Of a stretch of 64,000 nt of DNA, positions 11,431-24,615 are shown piece by piece. Position numbers and translations under genes: made by a program. Position 1 is the first letter of the stretch, and each line of letters begins with the position of its first letter. A model generated the notes under the pieces. That model saw only the letters and a program-made list of their open reading frames with translations. It ran no database searches and was not told the DNA's origin. The stretch is from Lycorma delicatula (Eukaryota > Arthropoda > Insecta > Hemiptera > Fulgoridae): NCBI RefSeq assembly GCF_047948215.1, contig NC_134456.1, forward strand, positions 83,654,515 to 83,718,514. The letters run 5' to 3'.

Positions 11431-14400
11431 TTATGTATATTAACTGTGTTAACTGCAATGGTTTAGTGATGTGAAATAAATAAGTTGTTCTTGAAAATAA
11501 TAGCCATTTCAAAACTCTTCTGGTGACAAACTTACAAGAAGATGAGAAAAGTGGTTTCCCACTTTGGTTACTGAGCCAAATACACAACTGCATATCACGA
11601 TGCCAACTCCACCAAATATAAGTTACGTTGTTTTATTAGTGACATCACTCTGTTCATCACAGGCATTGGTTACATAATGATCATTAATCATGGAGAAAGC
11701 AACTCTGAAACTACATCAGGTACTTTCCATGCATCACAGACTAACTAACCAATTAACTAACTCCTTTCTTTTGTTAACCAAACACCAGTAGTAATCAGTA
11801 GGAGAACAAATTTAAAACAATTTTAATTTTATTTCAACCTCAATACATTATTCTTGGTTGCCTATCTAAGACACATTATGAATTAATTATTTTACAATTT
11901 AAATACTTCAAAACTTTTTTTTATTGTAATTTTTATTAATAATAATATTTTATTTTAAGCTCTTTATTATAATAACAGTACTGAGAACAATACATTTTGC
12001 ATAAAAAACAGAAACAAGTTAAGCTAACAAAATAACGTTCATATTTCATTGTTCCATACTTTCTTTGCTACCTTTCTGACTATTCATAGAGAGACTAAGC
12101 TGGGTAAGACTATCATACAAAATAATTTAATTATCTTTTACTTTTCTATGAATGAATTGAAATGTATAACAAATAATAATAATAATAATAATAATAAAGA
12201 CACACAAAAACTGCAACTGTTGATGTGACTAAACCTCAGCAGATTTTATTTTCTTGATAAATTTCTGCTGAGAAAAAAAATTAAATAACCAGAACCTGCT
12301 CAATTCACTTGTAAAACTAAATTTATGAAGGTTACAAATAACTAAAAAATTAAAATGATCATTAAGTTTATAAAGATCATAAACAAGAAAGCATACTTTT
12401 ATTATCAATTTTCATTAATGTAGCTTACCAATATAGGAAGCAGGCATTTTGAGATTCATATTTACAGGTTCTATTTAAAATATTTAAATAGAAAAATAAT
12501 TTGGTGAATAATTATTTAAATACAAACAAGTTTATTATGAATTTACAGTACACAATACAACTCGAACAAATAACTTACAAACATTAGGTAAATAAATTTC
12601 ACTCTATCAAAAATATATTTGAACAAATGACTAATGCGGCTTACTGCTAAACAAATATTTAAACAGCCTTAGTAGAATAAAAATGTGTAAATGTTATTCA
12701 ATAAATATAACATTTTAACTTAATTTAGAACTTTAACTGCACGGTAAGTAACCAAACATTATAATTATTTACAATTAACATAAACATAATTATAATAATT
12801 TACAATTATTAAACTGTTTATAATAAAACCCGAATTTAATCCATTAAAAATACATTTTAACATTTTATTATTTATTTAAAATTATGCTACGGTACTGGAA
12901 ACAACAGAATTAAAACAGATATCATTCAGATTTTAATTAAACTTAACCCTTAAAAACTTTATATTTTAGCTAACTATATAAAACAAATCTTAAGAAGAAA
13001 AAATTAATGATTGAAATTTGAAATGAACAAATGAAAATAAATACAATTTTTTTATACCTAGTGCAATTAAGATTAATTTTTAATTTTATTTTATTCACTT
13101 TAAAAACTTAAACTTAGAAAAAATGCTAATACATAATTAATTTATATATCAACCTACAAAGTTGGTTAAATTACGGATGATTAGAAGACAAAAAGTGTTA
13201 ACAAAAGAAAATGACTGGACATATAAGGAAATTTAACATGGTACAATTATACCAGTATTAAACGTTTGGCAAAGAACTGAAAACCAGTCAAATGACTGAG
13301 AAAAAATAAAAATATTTTTTTAATCTTTTTTAAATGTTAACTTTTTGAAAACATTATCAGATTAAAAATAAAAACCCATCAACTTATATCTATCTGTTGC
13401 ACACTTAAAAATTTTAAATACTAGAAGATATATTTTTCAAAGTTTCTTATGTAGTTTTTTAAAAATAAGGGACGACCTGAAAAAATAATTGCATGCATAA
13501 AAAGAGATATCACAAGAAACACAAAAGACAAAAACTAGCTTATCTTAACAAAATTACAAAAAGAAATACACACAAATTATGTAAAGACTACTGCCTAGCG
13601 TGAGCTAAATTTTATGATATACAGGAATCTGTATTACGTTACCTTGAGCTTATATACAGACATTCAAATAAAATGTAAAGTAAAAATTGTTTTAATAATA
13701 GACTTTTATAACTAACAACACTTAAGGGAAATCAAAACAAATTTTGGAACTAAACTCCCTCCTTAATAATATACTTGAAAATTTATTATGTTTTTTTTTC
13801 AATCAATTAAAAAATATAACTGTCTTTTTTCACTTCAACTAAACTGAATAAAATTAGGACAATGATGTTTCTTTTTTTAATTAATGAATAAGAAATAAAT
13901 ATAAATAAATTCAAAAAATTAATTTATTAAATAAGAATTCAATGTGCACATATAAGTAAAAAAACAGTTATAAATAAAAATGTACATTTCCTTTAGAATC
14001 CTGGGCATAAATGTCATGTCAATGAACATAATTAATTCACATTAAGCTCCTAATATAGACTGTGTATAGAGTTGATGAAGAAAAGGAAACACAGTATCAC
14101 ATAAATAGTATGAAGACGATTTTTAAACTGTTAACAGAATAGCATATATAATTAACCATATAAAATTTAGTATCCATAAACAGCTTCAGTTAATACATAC
14201 TGATTATGTTTCAATATAATTTTTACAGAATAAAGTATCTACACATTCCTCACTTTATTCTTTCAGACATTATTGTTATCACGTTATTATTATTATTATT
14301 TAAGTTGGCAGAATTGCTCAAATAAGATAACAAAATAACTATATTATAAATTATAAAGTTTATCTGCCCTAGAGCGGAAGTTATTTACATTATAAAAAAA

Positions 14401-16189
14401 AAAAATTCTGAAATTATTAATAATTTAATTTTGTTAGCTTATTCTCTCCAAGTAATGATAAAAGTTCTTCATCGTTTTTACTGTCGGTAGTTTAATTTCT
14501 ACTTGGTAGTAATAAAAATATATAAATGTGTATATTATTAATTAAGAATATACTAGTGGTGTAACAGTTGTATCTGTTGAAATGTGATAATGTAGATATA
14601 TTTTTAAATTATTGTGAATTTTAATCACAATTAGTTTTGCTGGTCCTGCATTTTCACTTCTTAAAGATTTCCCACTATAATGCACTGCACACCACTGGAA
14701 CAGTTGATCACAGTTTACACTGTTAGCAGTGTTATATAAAAGAAAGTAAGTACTCAATTAAAATGTGAAAAAATAAGAACAGATCTTTCCTTTGAAAACA
14801 TAGTACTCAAACGGTTTAATGCAATAATTACCAAATGATATTATGAATCAGTACTATCAATTAAGGAGTCTACAACACTCAAGGAAGCATTTTGAAGAGA
14901 ATAGTTTTGTCAAGGGCTATCCAAGAACAAGTAAGTCTAAAACTGCAACATGTAATAAAATAAAAGTTTTAAACCCGTCATTCAAAGTTTGAGAAAATTT
15001 ACATAAAGACCATACGACTGAACAAAAAAAATGTAACATGTTTAGCTTACAGCAAGAAAGATTTAAATTTTACATACAACAGTCTTGTAGAAAATGATCC
15101 TGTCATAATATTTTTTGAAGAGATGAACTAAGCTTCTAACTAACTATCTTGCCAAGTAAATAGACATAATTATATGTACTGATATCCAGAAAACAATACC
15201 TGAATTCATCTAAATTCAGTTAAACCAGAATGGTTTAATAGTTTGGAATAAATACCCTTCCTACATGCTGGAACCATGGTTTTTTTAAGAAAAGAAAGAA
15301 GTACCTAGAATTGATTTATACACATATCAGTAAATGATTAATTAATAGTGCAGGAGTGTTCAAATTTAAATTACCTAGAATTGATTTATACACTTTATCA
15401 GTAAATGATAAAGTGATACATATTCAGGTTTCTTAACTCACGCTTTGTAGCAGTTTTTAGTTAATCCATAATCCTTTTCTTTTACAAGACATAGGTTCAT
15501 GTCTTATATGAACAAAAATAAAATTATGGGATATAATAAATGAGCTTCAAAAAAGAAGAAAACTTAAAAGTCATTTTCACTATTAGTAACAAGAGTGCCC
15601 CACATTTTTAGTTTTATTCACATAGAATATTGTTTTTGTTGTATCTAAGAATATATATTTTTTAATTTTGGTGTTTTAAATAAAACTGAACTTAAAATTT
15701 TGCTATACTTCAACTTTCTATTTTTCCTCCAATATGATCTTATGACTTTTTAAAAATTATAATTTCATTAATTTAACAATTAATTGATGCCAGTAATAGC
15801 TAATCATTCATGATATTACCTGGAATATATCTATATGTAAATATTTCAAGTCAACTGGATATCTGAAAGTGGTTGAAAAACTGTTTGCGTGATTTGATTT
15901 GAAAGGAGAGCCAGACAAACATGGAAGTCAAATAAAATTATTTAACAACACAAACAAACAAAAAGCCTAAACAAAGTACAATTTAAAAAAGTAATAAACT
16001 ACTAACTATACTATAATAATAAAAACTACGGAATAGTAGAAAAGAAAATATTTACATTCTTTAAATTTTGAATTTTTGAAATCCATACCAAATAAATGGG
16101 CTAGAAATTGATGAAATTATTTTAATTTATTTTTAGATTTAGATGAGAATAATAAAATGACACACTTTAAGCATTAACAAAGTAGTTTT
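11431..16189. other. Long AT-rich non-coding tract
   Basis: No gene is supported. Contents: an (AAT)n microsatellite at 12171-12197; an RTE 3'-tip at about 13285-13301; an ATT run near 14286-14301; and a pair of about 37-bp direct repeats (15303-15338 and 15373-15410, ACCTAGAATTGATTTATACA). Remaining open frames are short and low-complexity. Confidence 0.5.
13285..13303 (+). repeat. RTE LINE 3' tip
   Basis: ACCAGTCAAATGACTGA followed by an A-rich tail is identical over 17 bases to the end of the RTE copy at 2903-2919. Upstream of it I see no clear RTE coding match, so this is either an extremely 5'-truncated insertion or a very decayed one. Confidence 0.45.
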
Positions 16190-17110
16190 ATTATTTAATT
16201 ACATCATTTTTCCAATTCGTCATCATTGTCGTACTTTAGTTACGCAAACCACTGTTTAAGAGTAAGAAAAAGAAAATAATCATTGGGAGCTAAGTCAGGG
16301 CTATAAGACGGATGACTGAGATTTCTAACAAAATTTTTCCAATTTCTTCACTGACTGATTTGCCATATATGTCATGCAAAAACAAAATCTTCTTCTTAAA
16401 CAAGCTTCTTCAAAGTCTTCTAAGATTTTTTAACGTTTCACAATACATATCAGCATTCATACTCGTTCTGCAAACATTAAATTAAACAAGTAGGCATCTG
16501 TTTTTTTCCCAAACCAGAAGCCATAAGCTTCTTTACCGAACAATCTTGTATGAATTTATTCAGTGTGGAGATAAACAGTGCCATCACATAGACTGCTGTT
16601 TTATCTCAACATCTAAATAAGAAATCAAGACTGAAACTCCAATAATAATGCGATCAAACAATTCATCACCTTCATTTTTGTAACACCAATAAAAATTCAT
16701 GCCTGCAGCAAGATATTTTTCCTTGTGTGTTTCTGTTAACATATTCGGTATACAATTTTTTTAGCTCAATTTTTCGGTCAAAACTTCATAAATCAAAGAT
16801 CATACAACATCAAAGAAAATTTTTATACAGTGAAGCGCCAGTTTTCTTGAATTTTTTTATCAACTTTTTCAATCAAATCATCTGTTATCACTGACAGCTG
16901 GCCACTACATTCTTCATCATGAACTTTCATTCACCCTTCTCAAAATGAACAGAACCACTATTTTACTTTAGCATCACTCATATTCAGCCTGTAAATGCCA
17001 CAAATTTGCATGTGAATTTCAGTCGCAGAAGCATCAACCGTTTACATTATGTACATAGGTGGCAAATCCAAAACGGAAAAAACACACCTTGTAATTAACA
17101 ACAAAAGGAT
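16190..17110 (-). pseudogene. Mariner-like transposase relic
   Basis: On the minus strand, broken frames give EVHDEECSGQLSVITDDL-like text (about 16930-16870), MLTETHKEKYLAAGMNFY (about 16750-16690), GDELFDRII (about 16670-16640), VEIKQQSM (about 16620-16590), MNADMYCETLKNLRR (about 16460-16420), FLHDI (about 16380-16365) and HPSYSPDLAPNDYFLF (about 16320-16265). These are in canonical mariner order. The PDLAPND block is the third catalytic region. GDE-type text at the first catalytic site is lost. Many stops and frameshifts exist and no terminal repeats were found. Confidence 0.82.
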
Positions 17111-18952
17111 TTTCAAAAAAACTTTGACTTTAATTTGAAAGTGAGTTATCTAAAATCTAATAACATAAATTTTATTCCTTTTTGTTCAATGTTGTTTCAC
17201 GTCAAATTAAAACAGACTTATTCATTCGCATCCTATTACTACCTGCTTGGCTATTTGAAAATAATGATTATTTTATGTTGACCTTTCTTAACAATCGGTC
17301 AATAAAATGTCAGTACTTCATTATTATGAACTGGGAAAGTTTTGTGCTAATGGAGTTTTTTCCTAATAATAAAATTTTGTGATGAAAAAATTTCTAAGCC
17401 CAAACATAATCAATGAAAATGCTTACACATTCGTCCCAATATTTTGAAAACTTTTTCTGAACATTTCTGTGGTTATATCATAACCACATGGTCCCATTCA
17501 TAAAACTGAAACAAAACTTAGATAAGAAATGAACACTATTGATAGTCAACGTAGTGATAAAAGTGTAAGATTAAATAATATTGTTGGATTCACTTAAAAT
17601 TTTAACAGTCTCTAATATGGTTTATTCTTTAAGGAAATTCTCAAGCTACATATATTTTTTGGTCTTTCATCAACAAAATTTTACCACAGTAATCTGGATC
17701 TTAAAATTTTTTTCAGATAAAAAAACTGCTACTTTCCTTGGAAAATACTGTTTATTTTTATTTTCCTTCAATATCTTTTTAATTTTGACAAAAAAATGAA
17801 TCAAATTTTTTATTATCACTTGATTTCCAGTTGGCTATATTATTTCTTGAATAATTTCGTTTCTTGTTAGTTATACTGTATATAAAAATCTATGTGTTTC
17901 ATCTTATTCTAAAAAAATTAATATAGAAAATATGCTGACCAACCATAAACATGAAAATTAAATTAAAAACTAAATTTAATTCCTAAAAAAAAAAAAAAAA
18001 AATAACGCTAACACAAAACTAATCCAAACCTTTTTTCAGACATGTATGACCCTGTCTATCGCATCAACAGACCTCAAAATTCCTACAATATAACAATATT
18101 TACTATTATTAAACCAGACAACAAAGTTATTATTATTATTAGAAGCTGAATATTTTGTTTCATACTTGTTTGCTTTGTTTGATTTAAATGAGAAAAAAGT
18201 ATTTAAAAAAATACTGCATACAGTATTTTTCTTAGTATTTTAAAAATGCAGAAATTATGAGATAAATAATCTATTGATAATGCATTATTATGTAATAAAT
18301 TGAAAATAAAAAACCTAAGTCAAAGAAATATTAACCATGAAATGAGTTAATAGATAGAACTATATTATTATTTAGCAATACAGTTATAATAAAAATTCTA
18401 TTGCATGAGAAATTTGTTTGAACAACACCAAACGCAGAAACATACGCTCTTTAATAAAACACATGTGAAAATGTAATGAAAAGATATGATATTGTAAACT
18501 GTTAAGAAGATTTTGTACACAATAATACTGCACACTATTAAAAATACTCATGCTTAAGCATTGCAACACATTAATTCAGTCATAAAAGAGAAATTAGTTC
18601 ATTATAAAGTCCTTAAAAATGATGAAACTGTAATTAAGTGGAATTAAAAATTTTAACTTAAACAAGAAAAATCGAAATAAAATAATAGAGTGACAAAATT
18701 AATTTTTTACCTCACTCTTACACACACATATGAATGTACACAAAACATTTAATTTTTAACTAATAACAGACAAAAATTTGTAATTTATACTACATATTTT
18801 ATCATCACAAGTTTATTCATATTAGATATTTATTTATTATAAATGGTACAAGAATATCATTACTAGCATCTATTTCTTAAATGATCAAACAAGTGCACTT
18901 GAACATGTATACACACACACACAAAGAGAGAGAGAGCTGGAGAGAGAGAGAA

Positions 18953-19006
<54 letters not shown>

Positions 19007-19874
19007 AAGATACCTGATTAGTTATCCAATTCCACTTTATAAAGAAAAAAAACTATGAAACACTCCACAGGAAAATAGTAATCACATCTATACAATACAA
19101 ATATAATAAAAAAAGAACACGTACACTGTTATGTTAACGGCCTAAGTCACAGATGTTAAACAAACAAAAGACTGAACTATGCTAACGAATAACATAATAT
19201 ATAAACTTGAAGTCAAACAGTAGAGCCAACTATTTCAACTCGCATAAACAACATTTAATGCTGAATAAACTGAAAGGATTTTTAAATTCATTTTACAAGA
19301 AAATCACATTAATTTAATAATCTCCTTTATCATTAAAAACTGTAGTTCAAATAAAATGATCTCTTAATGATAACTCACTACTAATTCAGAAAATCAAGAT
19401 CAATATATACATATAAACCAGATTTTTTCTTCTAAGCATTTTTAATGAAATCATTACAGGAACAACCACATCTGTCATATCAATCAGCTTCAACACTCCT
19501 AAAATAAAATATTTACTTTCACCAAACCAGACAACAAAATTATTTTTCTGTTAAACGAGTACTAAATTACATAAACCTGAATTTTGTTTCATATTTAATT
19601 ACACAATTAAGTAATTAGTTACATAATTAAACTTTCACAAAATAGTTATTTTTATATATGGACTAAGGTCACTTCACTCTTTTATTTATAATTTTGTAGT
19701 TCTGTTCTGATCAAGGTTTTCTGCGGTTTTCCCTGGACTTTCAAGTTAAATAATGAAGCAGTTCATTTTTGTTATTCATGTTATAGCAAACCTAACAACT
19801 TTAATGTGATGAATTTAATATATGATGATGTTATCACATGAATAAAGTACTTATTTAATAATAGAAGTAACTGC
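17111..19874. other. AT-rich non-coding tract with a GA microsatellite
   Basis: No gene is supported. Short frames at 17182-17382 and 17581-17799 are Phe/Leu/Ile-rich noise. The tract includes an AC then AG microsatellite (18910-19001) and a diverged direct repeat of about 80 bp (18046-18130 and 19470-19552) sharing AAACCAGACAACAAA. Confidence 0.5.
18910..19001. repeat. Compound (AC)n-(AG)n microsatellite
   Basis: About seven AC units (18910-18923) run into an interrupted AG tract that is pure from about 18958 to 19001. The purine-rich strand is the plus strand. Likely length-variable. Confidence 0.95.
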
Positions 19875-20206
19875 TTAATCTAGCAACCTTTTCTTTCTTT
19901 TTCCTGTTTAGCCTCCGGTAACTACCGTTTAGATAATTCTTCAGAGGATGAATGAGGATGATATGTATGAGTGTAAATGAAGTGTTATAGTCTTGTACAT
20001 TCTCAGTTCGACCATTCCTGAGATGTGTGATTAATTGAAACCCAACCACCAAAGAACACCGGTATCCACGATCTAGTATTTAAATCCATGTAAAAATAAC
20101 TGGCTTTACTAGGACTTGAATGCTGTAACTCTCGACTTCCAAATCAGCTGATTTGGGAAGACGCGTTAACCACTAGACCAACCCGGTGGGTTTAATCTAG
20201 CAACCT
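19875..20206 (-). repeat. Full-length SINE family 1 with 15-bp target-site duplications
   Basis: The body (19890-20191) read on the minus strand begins ACCCACCGGGTTGGTCTAG and has a pol III A box (TGGTCTAGTGG) and a B box-like GCATTCAAGTCC, then a tRNA-unrelated body ending GGCTAAACAGGAAAAAG. It is flanked by identical copies of TTAATCTAGCAACCT at 19875-19889 and 20192-20206. A perfect 15-bp duplication shows LINE-driven insertion and suggests a fairly recent event. A 65-codon frame inside is repeat-derived, not a gene. Confidence 0.93.
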
Positions 20207-20589
20207 AAAATTTGACAACCATACATAAAGGAAAAATACAATGATTTCAAAATTTTCATGTTTTCAAAAATAAGTAGTATGTAATTTTCAAAAAGAATCA
20301 CACTTTACAGCTTCAAGTGTAGTCCTACAGTTCAATTTTTTTTCAAGAAATGACCCTTCTGCATGCCTTGCCATTAAAAATCTTCAACTATCTAATTGTA
20401 TTAATCAAATTATTTCCTACATCCAAAGTTCTGTTTTAAAATATGTAATAATAGATTTGTCAGTGATTATGTAACTAATTGTGAGAAGTGAAAATAATTC
20501 AACAGATTAGTCAGTAAACCAGATATGAGTACTGCAAAACCTGAACAGTTCTCACTCATATTTTACTTGAGTTAAACAACAACATACTA

Positions 20590-21221
20590 AAGGAATGGAA
20601 TGGAATGCAAAGTTGGCAGGAGTTTATTACTCCCTACTCCATCGCAGAACCTGGACAGAGTCCCTCGCTGCTGGATCATTCTAATCGGGCTTGTTTTTTT
20701 TTAAAGGGTTAATTTTAAATAGCGGGTCTAATTTTTTTTCAAGTTTTGTTTATTATTATTTTTAGTGTTTTAAGGACAGATTTAATTGCATTCCAATCCG
20801 TTGTTAAACCAGCGTTATCGAACCCATTTTACGGGCCGACCGCGGAAGGCTAGGCTTATAAAGCCTGTCCTCCCGACGTAATTCCCCTTCAGACCGTCCA
20901 CTGAAGTCCTTTCGGTGCTACCTCTTTAATAGGCTAGCAGGAATACGCCACAACGGGGCACTACCTGTAAGGAGGGAGCAATGCGTCCCCTTTTCCGGAG
21001 GAGTTGCAATTGCTGGGTGATTTTATCTTACTGTAAGTTTTGAAAAGGAGAGGTTGTGTAGAAGCTCTTCATCCGCTTCTGGTATGGCTGCCCTTCAGGA
21101 CGCATCTCTGCTGGGCTCTGTTCTGGACTCCAGTCCGTGATGTTGAGACGAGTATACCAAAGGCTTGCACATGTTAAAACACAGATTCCTACCACCCCTA
21201 TTTAGGGGGCCCTTTTTTAAC
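20590..21221. repeat. GC-rich unclassified repeat body
   Basis: This block contrasts sharply with its AT-rich flanks. It has many CpGs and sections such as ACGGGCCGACCGCGGAAGG (20832-20850) and CCCGACGTAATTCCCC. There is no long open frame on either strand. It abuts a family 2 SINE head (21222-21365, minus). The two may be one composite element read on the minus strand, with the tRNA-like head at its 5' end and a LINE 3' UTR-like body behind. The end near GGAATGGAATGG (20594-20605) has no clear duplication on the other side. Confidence 0.55.
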
Positions 21222-21365
21222 CCCCAGGACCACCATTAGGTATAGCTTCAGAGAATGAGATGAATGACAATTTTTGTGGCATGTGAAAATGCCATGCCTG
21301 ACCGGGATTCGAACCCGGGATCTCCAGATGAAGGCAACACGCTACCACTTGCGCCATGGAGGCCA
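21222..21365 (-). repeat. tRNA-derived SINE (family 2), well-preserved head
   Basis: Minus-strand sequence starts GGCCTCCATGGCGCAAGTGG and has an A box (TGGCGCAAGTGG) and a perfect B box (GGTTCGAATCC, about 21306-21316). After the T-arm-like CCGGGTTCGAATCCCGG the sequence continues TCAGGCATGGCATTTTCACA rather than closing an acceptor stem. The 5' GGCCTCC does not pair with TCAGGCA, so this is not a working tRNA gene. The same layout recurs at 5092-5220, 6640-6760 and 51693-51778. Confidence 0.8.
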
Positions 21366-22390
21366 GCCATCCCTATTTAGATTACAAGGTTACATCAAAG
21401 GGTTTTAACAATTTTTTTTTTATTTACAGCACTAGTTATGTCAAAAAGAAACATTTTTTTAATCACTGTAACAACACTAGACCACTATAACAATAGTTTA
21501 CTTATATATATATTATATATATATATATATATATAAACGAAGAATCAAAGAATTTGCATAAAAATTACATTTTGCGTAAAAAAAGGAAGTAAAAAAAAAG
21601 GGATTAATGTCACACAGTGAAAATGTTAATAGTTTTAGGAAATTGCATGTAGGAACGAGACGATAACAAATGATTGCAAGATGACTGTGAATTAATTAAA
21701 GAGAGTAGCACTGAAAGATCAATAATAAATGATGAATAAGTGGAAGAAGTAACAGAAAAAAATCATGGCTAATCATTAAATCACTATTAGAGAACTGCTG
21801 AGGATATTTTGATTAAGAGATGATTGGCATACAAATTTGTTCTAATATTGTTACATTCTGACAAAAATCTGCATAATCAAAATAAGGCTTAGGAAATGAT
21901 AAATAATGTCATTAATACCATTCACTAGGCCAGCATCAGTACTGTTGGGACAGGAATCATGTTGGGTGAACATACTCAAAGATTTACAGATGAGTTGTAA
22001 ACAAAAAGTAACAAAAATGTTAATTTTGTGTAAGATGGCCTTGTGAGAACCTGCTTCAGTAATTAATGAAATTAATACAATCTTCAAGTTTTTATTTCTA
22101 GACGATAAGCGGATAAACTTTAAAATATACTTATAAACGTATTTAGCAGCCACTTTACTGTAAAACAAAACACAAATATTTTGTAATTTATGATTATGAT
22201 TACAAACACTTTTGTTTTTTTTATTTCAAAATGAACAGTGATTGTAAAGATGCCATTAGAGTATATTTTGGTCCACATCAAAACTCTCAAGCTAAGTTAG
22301 AACTCAAACATGGGACTTACAAATATCAGCCAGTGGATGCTGATATCTTAGAACTTAATTATTATTTATTTAGAATAAATATATATATTG
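21366..22390. other. AT-rich non-coding stretch
   Basis: No gene is supported. A (TA)n run occupies 21501-21536. A 105-codon minus frame at 21851-22168 shows no family features and no splice-site context; I treat it as chance. Confidence 0.45.
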
Positions 22391-22987
22391 TATATATAAA
22401 ATAGATTCAACTTGATCCACCCAAATACAAAGTTAAATAAAATAAAATGACACTCACCTTATATTTTCATACAATCTCTACAATAGTGCTTTTGCAGCAA
22501 CCCATATCTTCAGTTGTAAATTTTTTCTTTTTTGTAAAATATTTATGTTAAATTACATAACAAAACTCAAAATCAAAAATTGAAGTATAATAATTTAAAA
22601 TACATAAAAAATTATTTTTTTTTTTTTTAATTAGTAAAACAGAAAGGTTATTTTATTTAATTTATAATACTTGACATCATATTTTTATATGTAATTTTTA
22701 ATTTTAATAATTTTAACATTTCATACTTCCTTTAATAAATTTTTAAATTTTAATATTTTTTTAATTTTATATATTTTAATTTATTATACTTTAATTTTTA
22801 ATTCTAAGTTTAGTATGTAATTTAACACTAAATATTTTAAAAAACAAAAAAAATCTACAACTGAAGATGTGGGTTGCCGTGAAAACATTATTGTGTAGAG
22901 ACTGTATGAAAAAATAAGACGAATGTAATTTTATTTTATTCAATTTTGTACTTGGGTGGATCAAGTTGAATCTATTTTTATATATTT
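22391..22987. repeat. Foldback element, about 220-bp inverted arms
   Basis: The left arm (about 22391-22610) is the approximate reverse complement of the right arm (about 22765-22987). Matching landmarks include ATAGATTCAACTTGATCCAC versus GTGGATCAAGTTGAATCTAT, CATACAATCTCTACA versus TGTAGAGACTGTATG, and CATATCTTCAGTTGTA versus CTACAACTGAAGATGTG. A spacer of about 150 AT-rich bases separates the arms. There is no coding capacity. This is a MITE/foldback-type repeat; a transcript would form a long hairpin. Confidence 0.88.
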
Positions 22988-23030
22988 ATACACTGTATAA
23001 ATAATATGTATTACATATTTATAATATACA

Positions 23031-23199
23031 TATACACACACATACACACACACACTCACCCACTCACTCATGCACACACACACACACACACAAATACACT
23101 ATAATTATTAGTGCAGATGTGATATAAGTCTTGAAAAGATCAACTTTAGGAAAACATTTTTACACATGCGCGCGCGCACGCACACACACACACACACAA
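23031..23199. repeat. CA/CG-rich simple repeats
   Basis: Two clusters of (CA)n, 23031-23092 and 23167-23199, the second starting with a (CG)n run (23168-23176). The second abuts the left end of the mariner element, which may explain why no TA duplication can be read there. Confidence 0.9.
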
Positions 23200-23200
23200 G

Positions 23201-24105
23201 GTGTAGCTATTAAATAACAAGACTAATGTTGCTACAGAAGAACTGTGCATGCACCAAATTTGTACGACTGACAGCTGTGTAGCATGAAGCCTTCTCTTAC
23301 GATTGTAGCCACTCCAGTTTCTGTAGATATATTAGCCTGGCCGTGGCCTTCATTTGAATTACATGTTTTTCTACTTGGCCGAAAAAATTATAAGTGTTTT
23401 ATTAGAGCAAAGAAATGTTGTGAAATTTCATATGAAACTTGGAAAAACCACTACTGAAACTTATTTTTTGTTAAAAAAAATGTATATGGCAAAGAATGTT
23501 TATCACATGCACGAGTTTTTGAGTGGTTTAGCGTTTGCAAGATGGCCGAGAAGACGTTGAAGATAATGTTCGCCCGTGTTGCCCTTCCACGTCAAAAATG
23601 GATAAAAATATTGAAAAAATTGGTAATCTGGTTCGATTTGAGTCAGTAAACAATTGTTGTCTTAATTCAAAGTCCTTGCTCAACTCTGTGAAAAAATAAG
23701 AAAAAACGACCAGAATTGTGCAAGAACAAATCATGGGTTCTTCATCAGGATAACACACCGGCTCACACTGCATTGTCTGTCAAGACGTTTCTAGCCAAGT
23801 ACAACATCCCAGTGTCAGATCACCCACCTTATTTGCCTGACTTGTCAGCACGTTACCTTTATCTGTTCCCCAAGGTCAAATCTCATTAAAAGAACAAGAT
23901 TTCAGACCACTGAAACTCATGAAGACCATTTCGTGAAAGAGCTCACGGAAGAAGATTTCCAGCACTGCTTCGAACAATGGAAAATTCACATGGAGTGTTG
24001 TAGAGATAGAGGAGGGGTGTATATTGAAGGGGATAATAACTAAATATGTATAAATTTAAAATAAAGTATTTTATAGTGTTAGTCTCGTTATTTAATAGTC
24101 ACATC
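23201..24105 (+). mobile_element. Mariner-like element with degenerate terminal inverted repeats, inactive
   Basis: Left end GTGTAGCTATTAAATAACAA (23201-23220) matches the reverse complement of the right end (about 24078-24105) with few mismatches; the shared core is CTATTAAATAAC then GAGACTAA or AAGACTAA. The remains of the transposase start at 23354 with LEQRNVVKFHMKLGKTTTET. Further blocks are HQDNTPAHTALSVKTFLAKY (about 23749-23808, a frame holding the second catalytic Asp) and ELTEEDFQHCFEQWK (about 23940-23985). The middle (first catalytic region) is missing, so this is an internally deleted copy. Confidence 0.88.
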
Positions 24106-24358
24106 TCATATATAAATATAAACACTGCATGTATAGCAGTTTTGCTTACATAAGTTCATGAAAACATATAATTTCAGTTTAAATCTAAATACATTCAACA
24201 AACCAATGAACATGTTTTATCATATCATTTATTAAGATACATGATGTCAAGGCTTTTTGTTATATTCTTAAACCAATAAAGATAAAGTAAATAACAGCAA
24301 TTAATTACATACAGAAATGTAAATGAGTTATTTAAATACAGAACAATAATAGTTTCTT

Positions 24359-24389
<31 letters not shown>
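24106..24389. other. AT-rich spacer with a TA run
   Basis: No gene is supported. The stretch ends in a pure (TA)n run (24364-24389) that directly precedes a truncated SINE. Confidence 0.6.
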
Positions 24390-24615
24390 GTTCAAGCCCT
24401 AGTAAAGCCAGTTATTTTTACACGGATTTCAATACAAGATCATGGATACCGGTGTTCTTTGGTGGTTGGGTTTCAATTAACCACACATCTCAGGAATGAT
24501 CGAACTGAGAATGTACAAGACTACACTTCATTTACACTCATACATATCATCCTCATTCATCCTCTGAAGAATTATCTAAACGGTAGTTACCGGAGGCTAA
24601 ACAGGAAAAAAAGAG
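24390..24615 (+). repeat. SINE family 1, 5'-truncated
   Basis: Starts at GTTCAAGCCCTAGTAAAGCC (the B-box region) and then follows the 31894-32189 copy closely to CGGAGGCTAAACAGG and an A-rich tail (24604 on). The A-box head is absent. The start at a TA repeat suggests truncation at insertion or loss by microsatellite slippage. Confidence 0.88.

Noticed and set aside
12171..12197. (AAT)n run considered as a CRISPR-like or regulatory repeat
   Set aside because: Plain trinucleotide microsatellite without spacers.
21301..21365. Possible functional tRNA gene on the minus strand
   Set aside because: A and B boxes are good, but the 5' and 3' acceptor halves (GGCCTCC and TCAGGCA) do not pair and the sequence continues as a repeat seen elsewhere.
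21851..22168. 105-codon minus frame
   Set aside because: No domain or family features; composition and position fit a chance frame.
24361..24390. TA run considered as a transposon terminus
   Set aside because: Simple repeat; it only adjoins the truncated SINE and shows no inverted partner.
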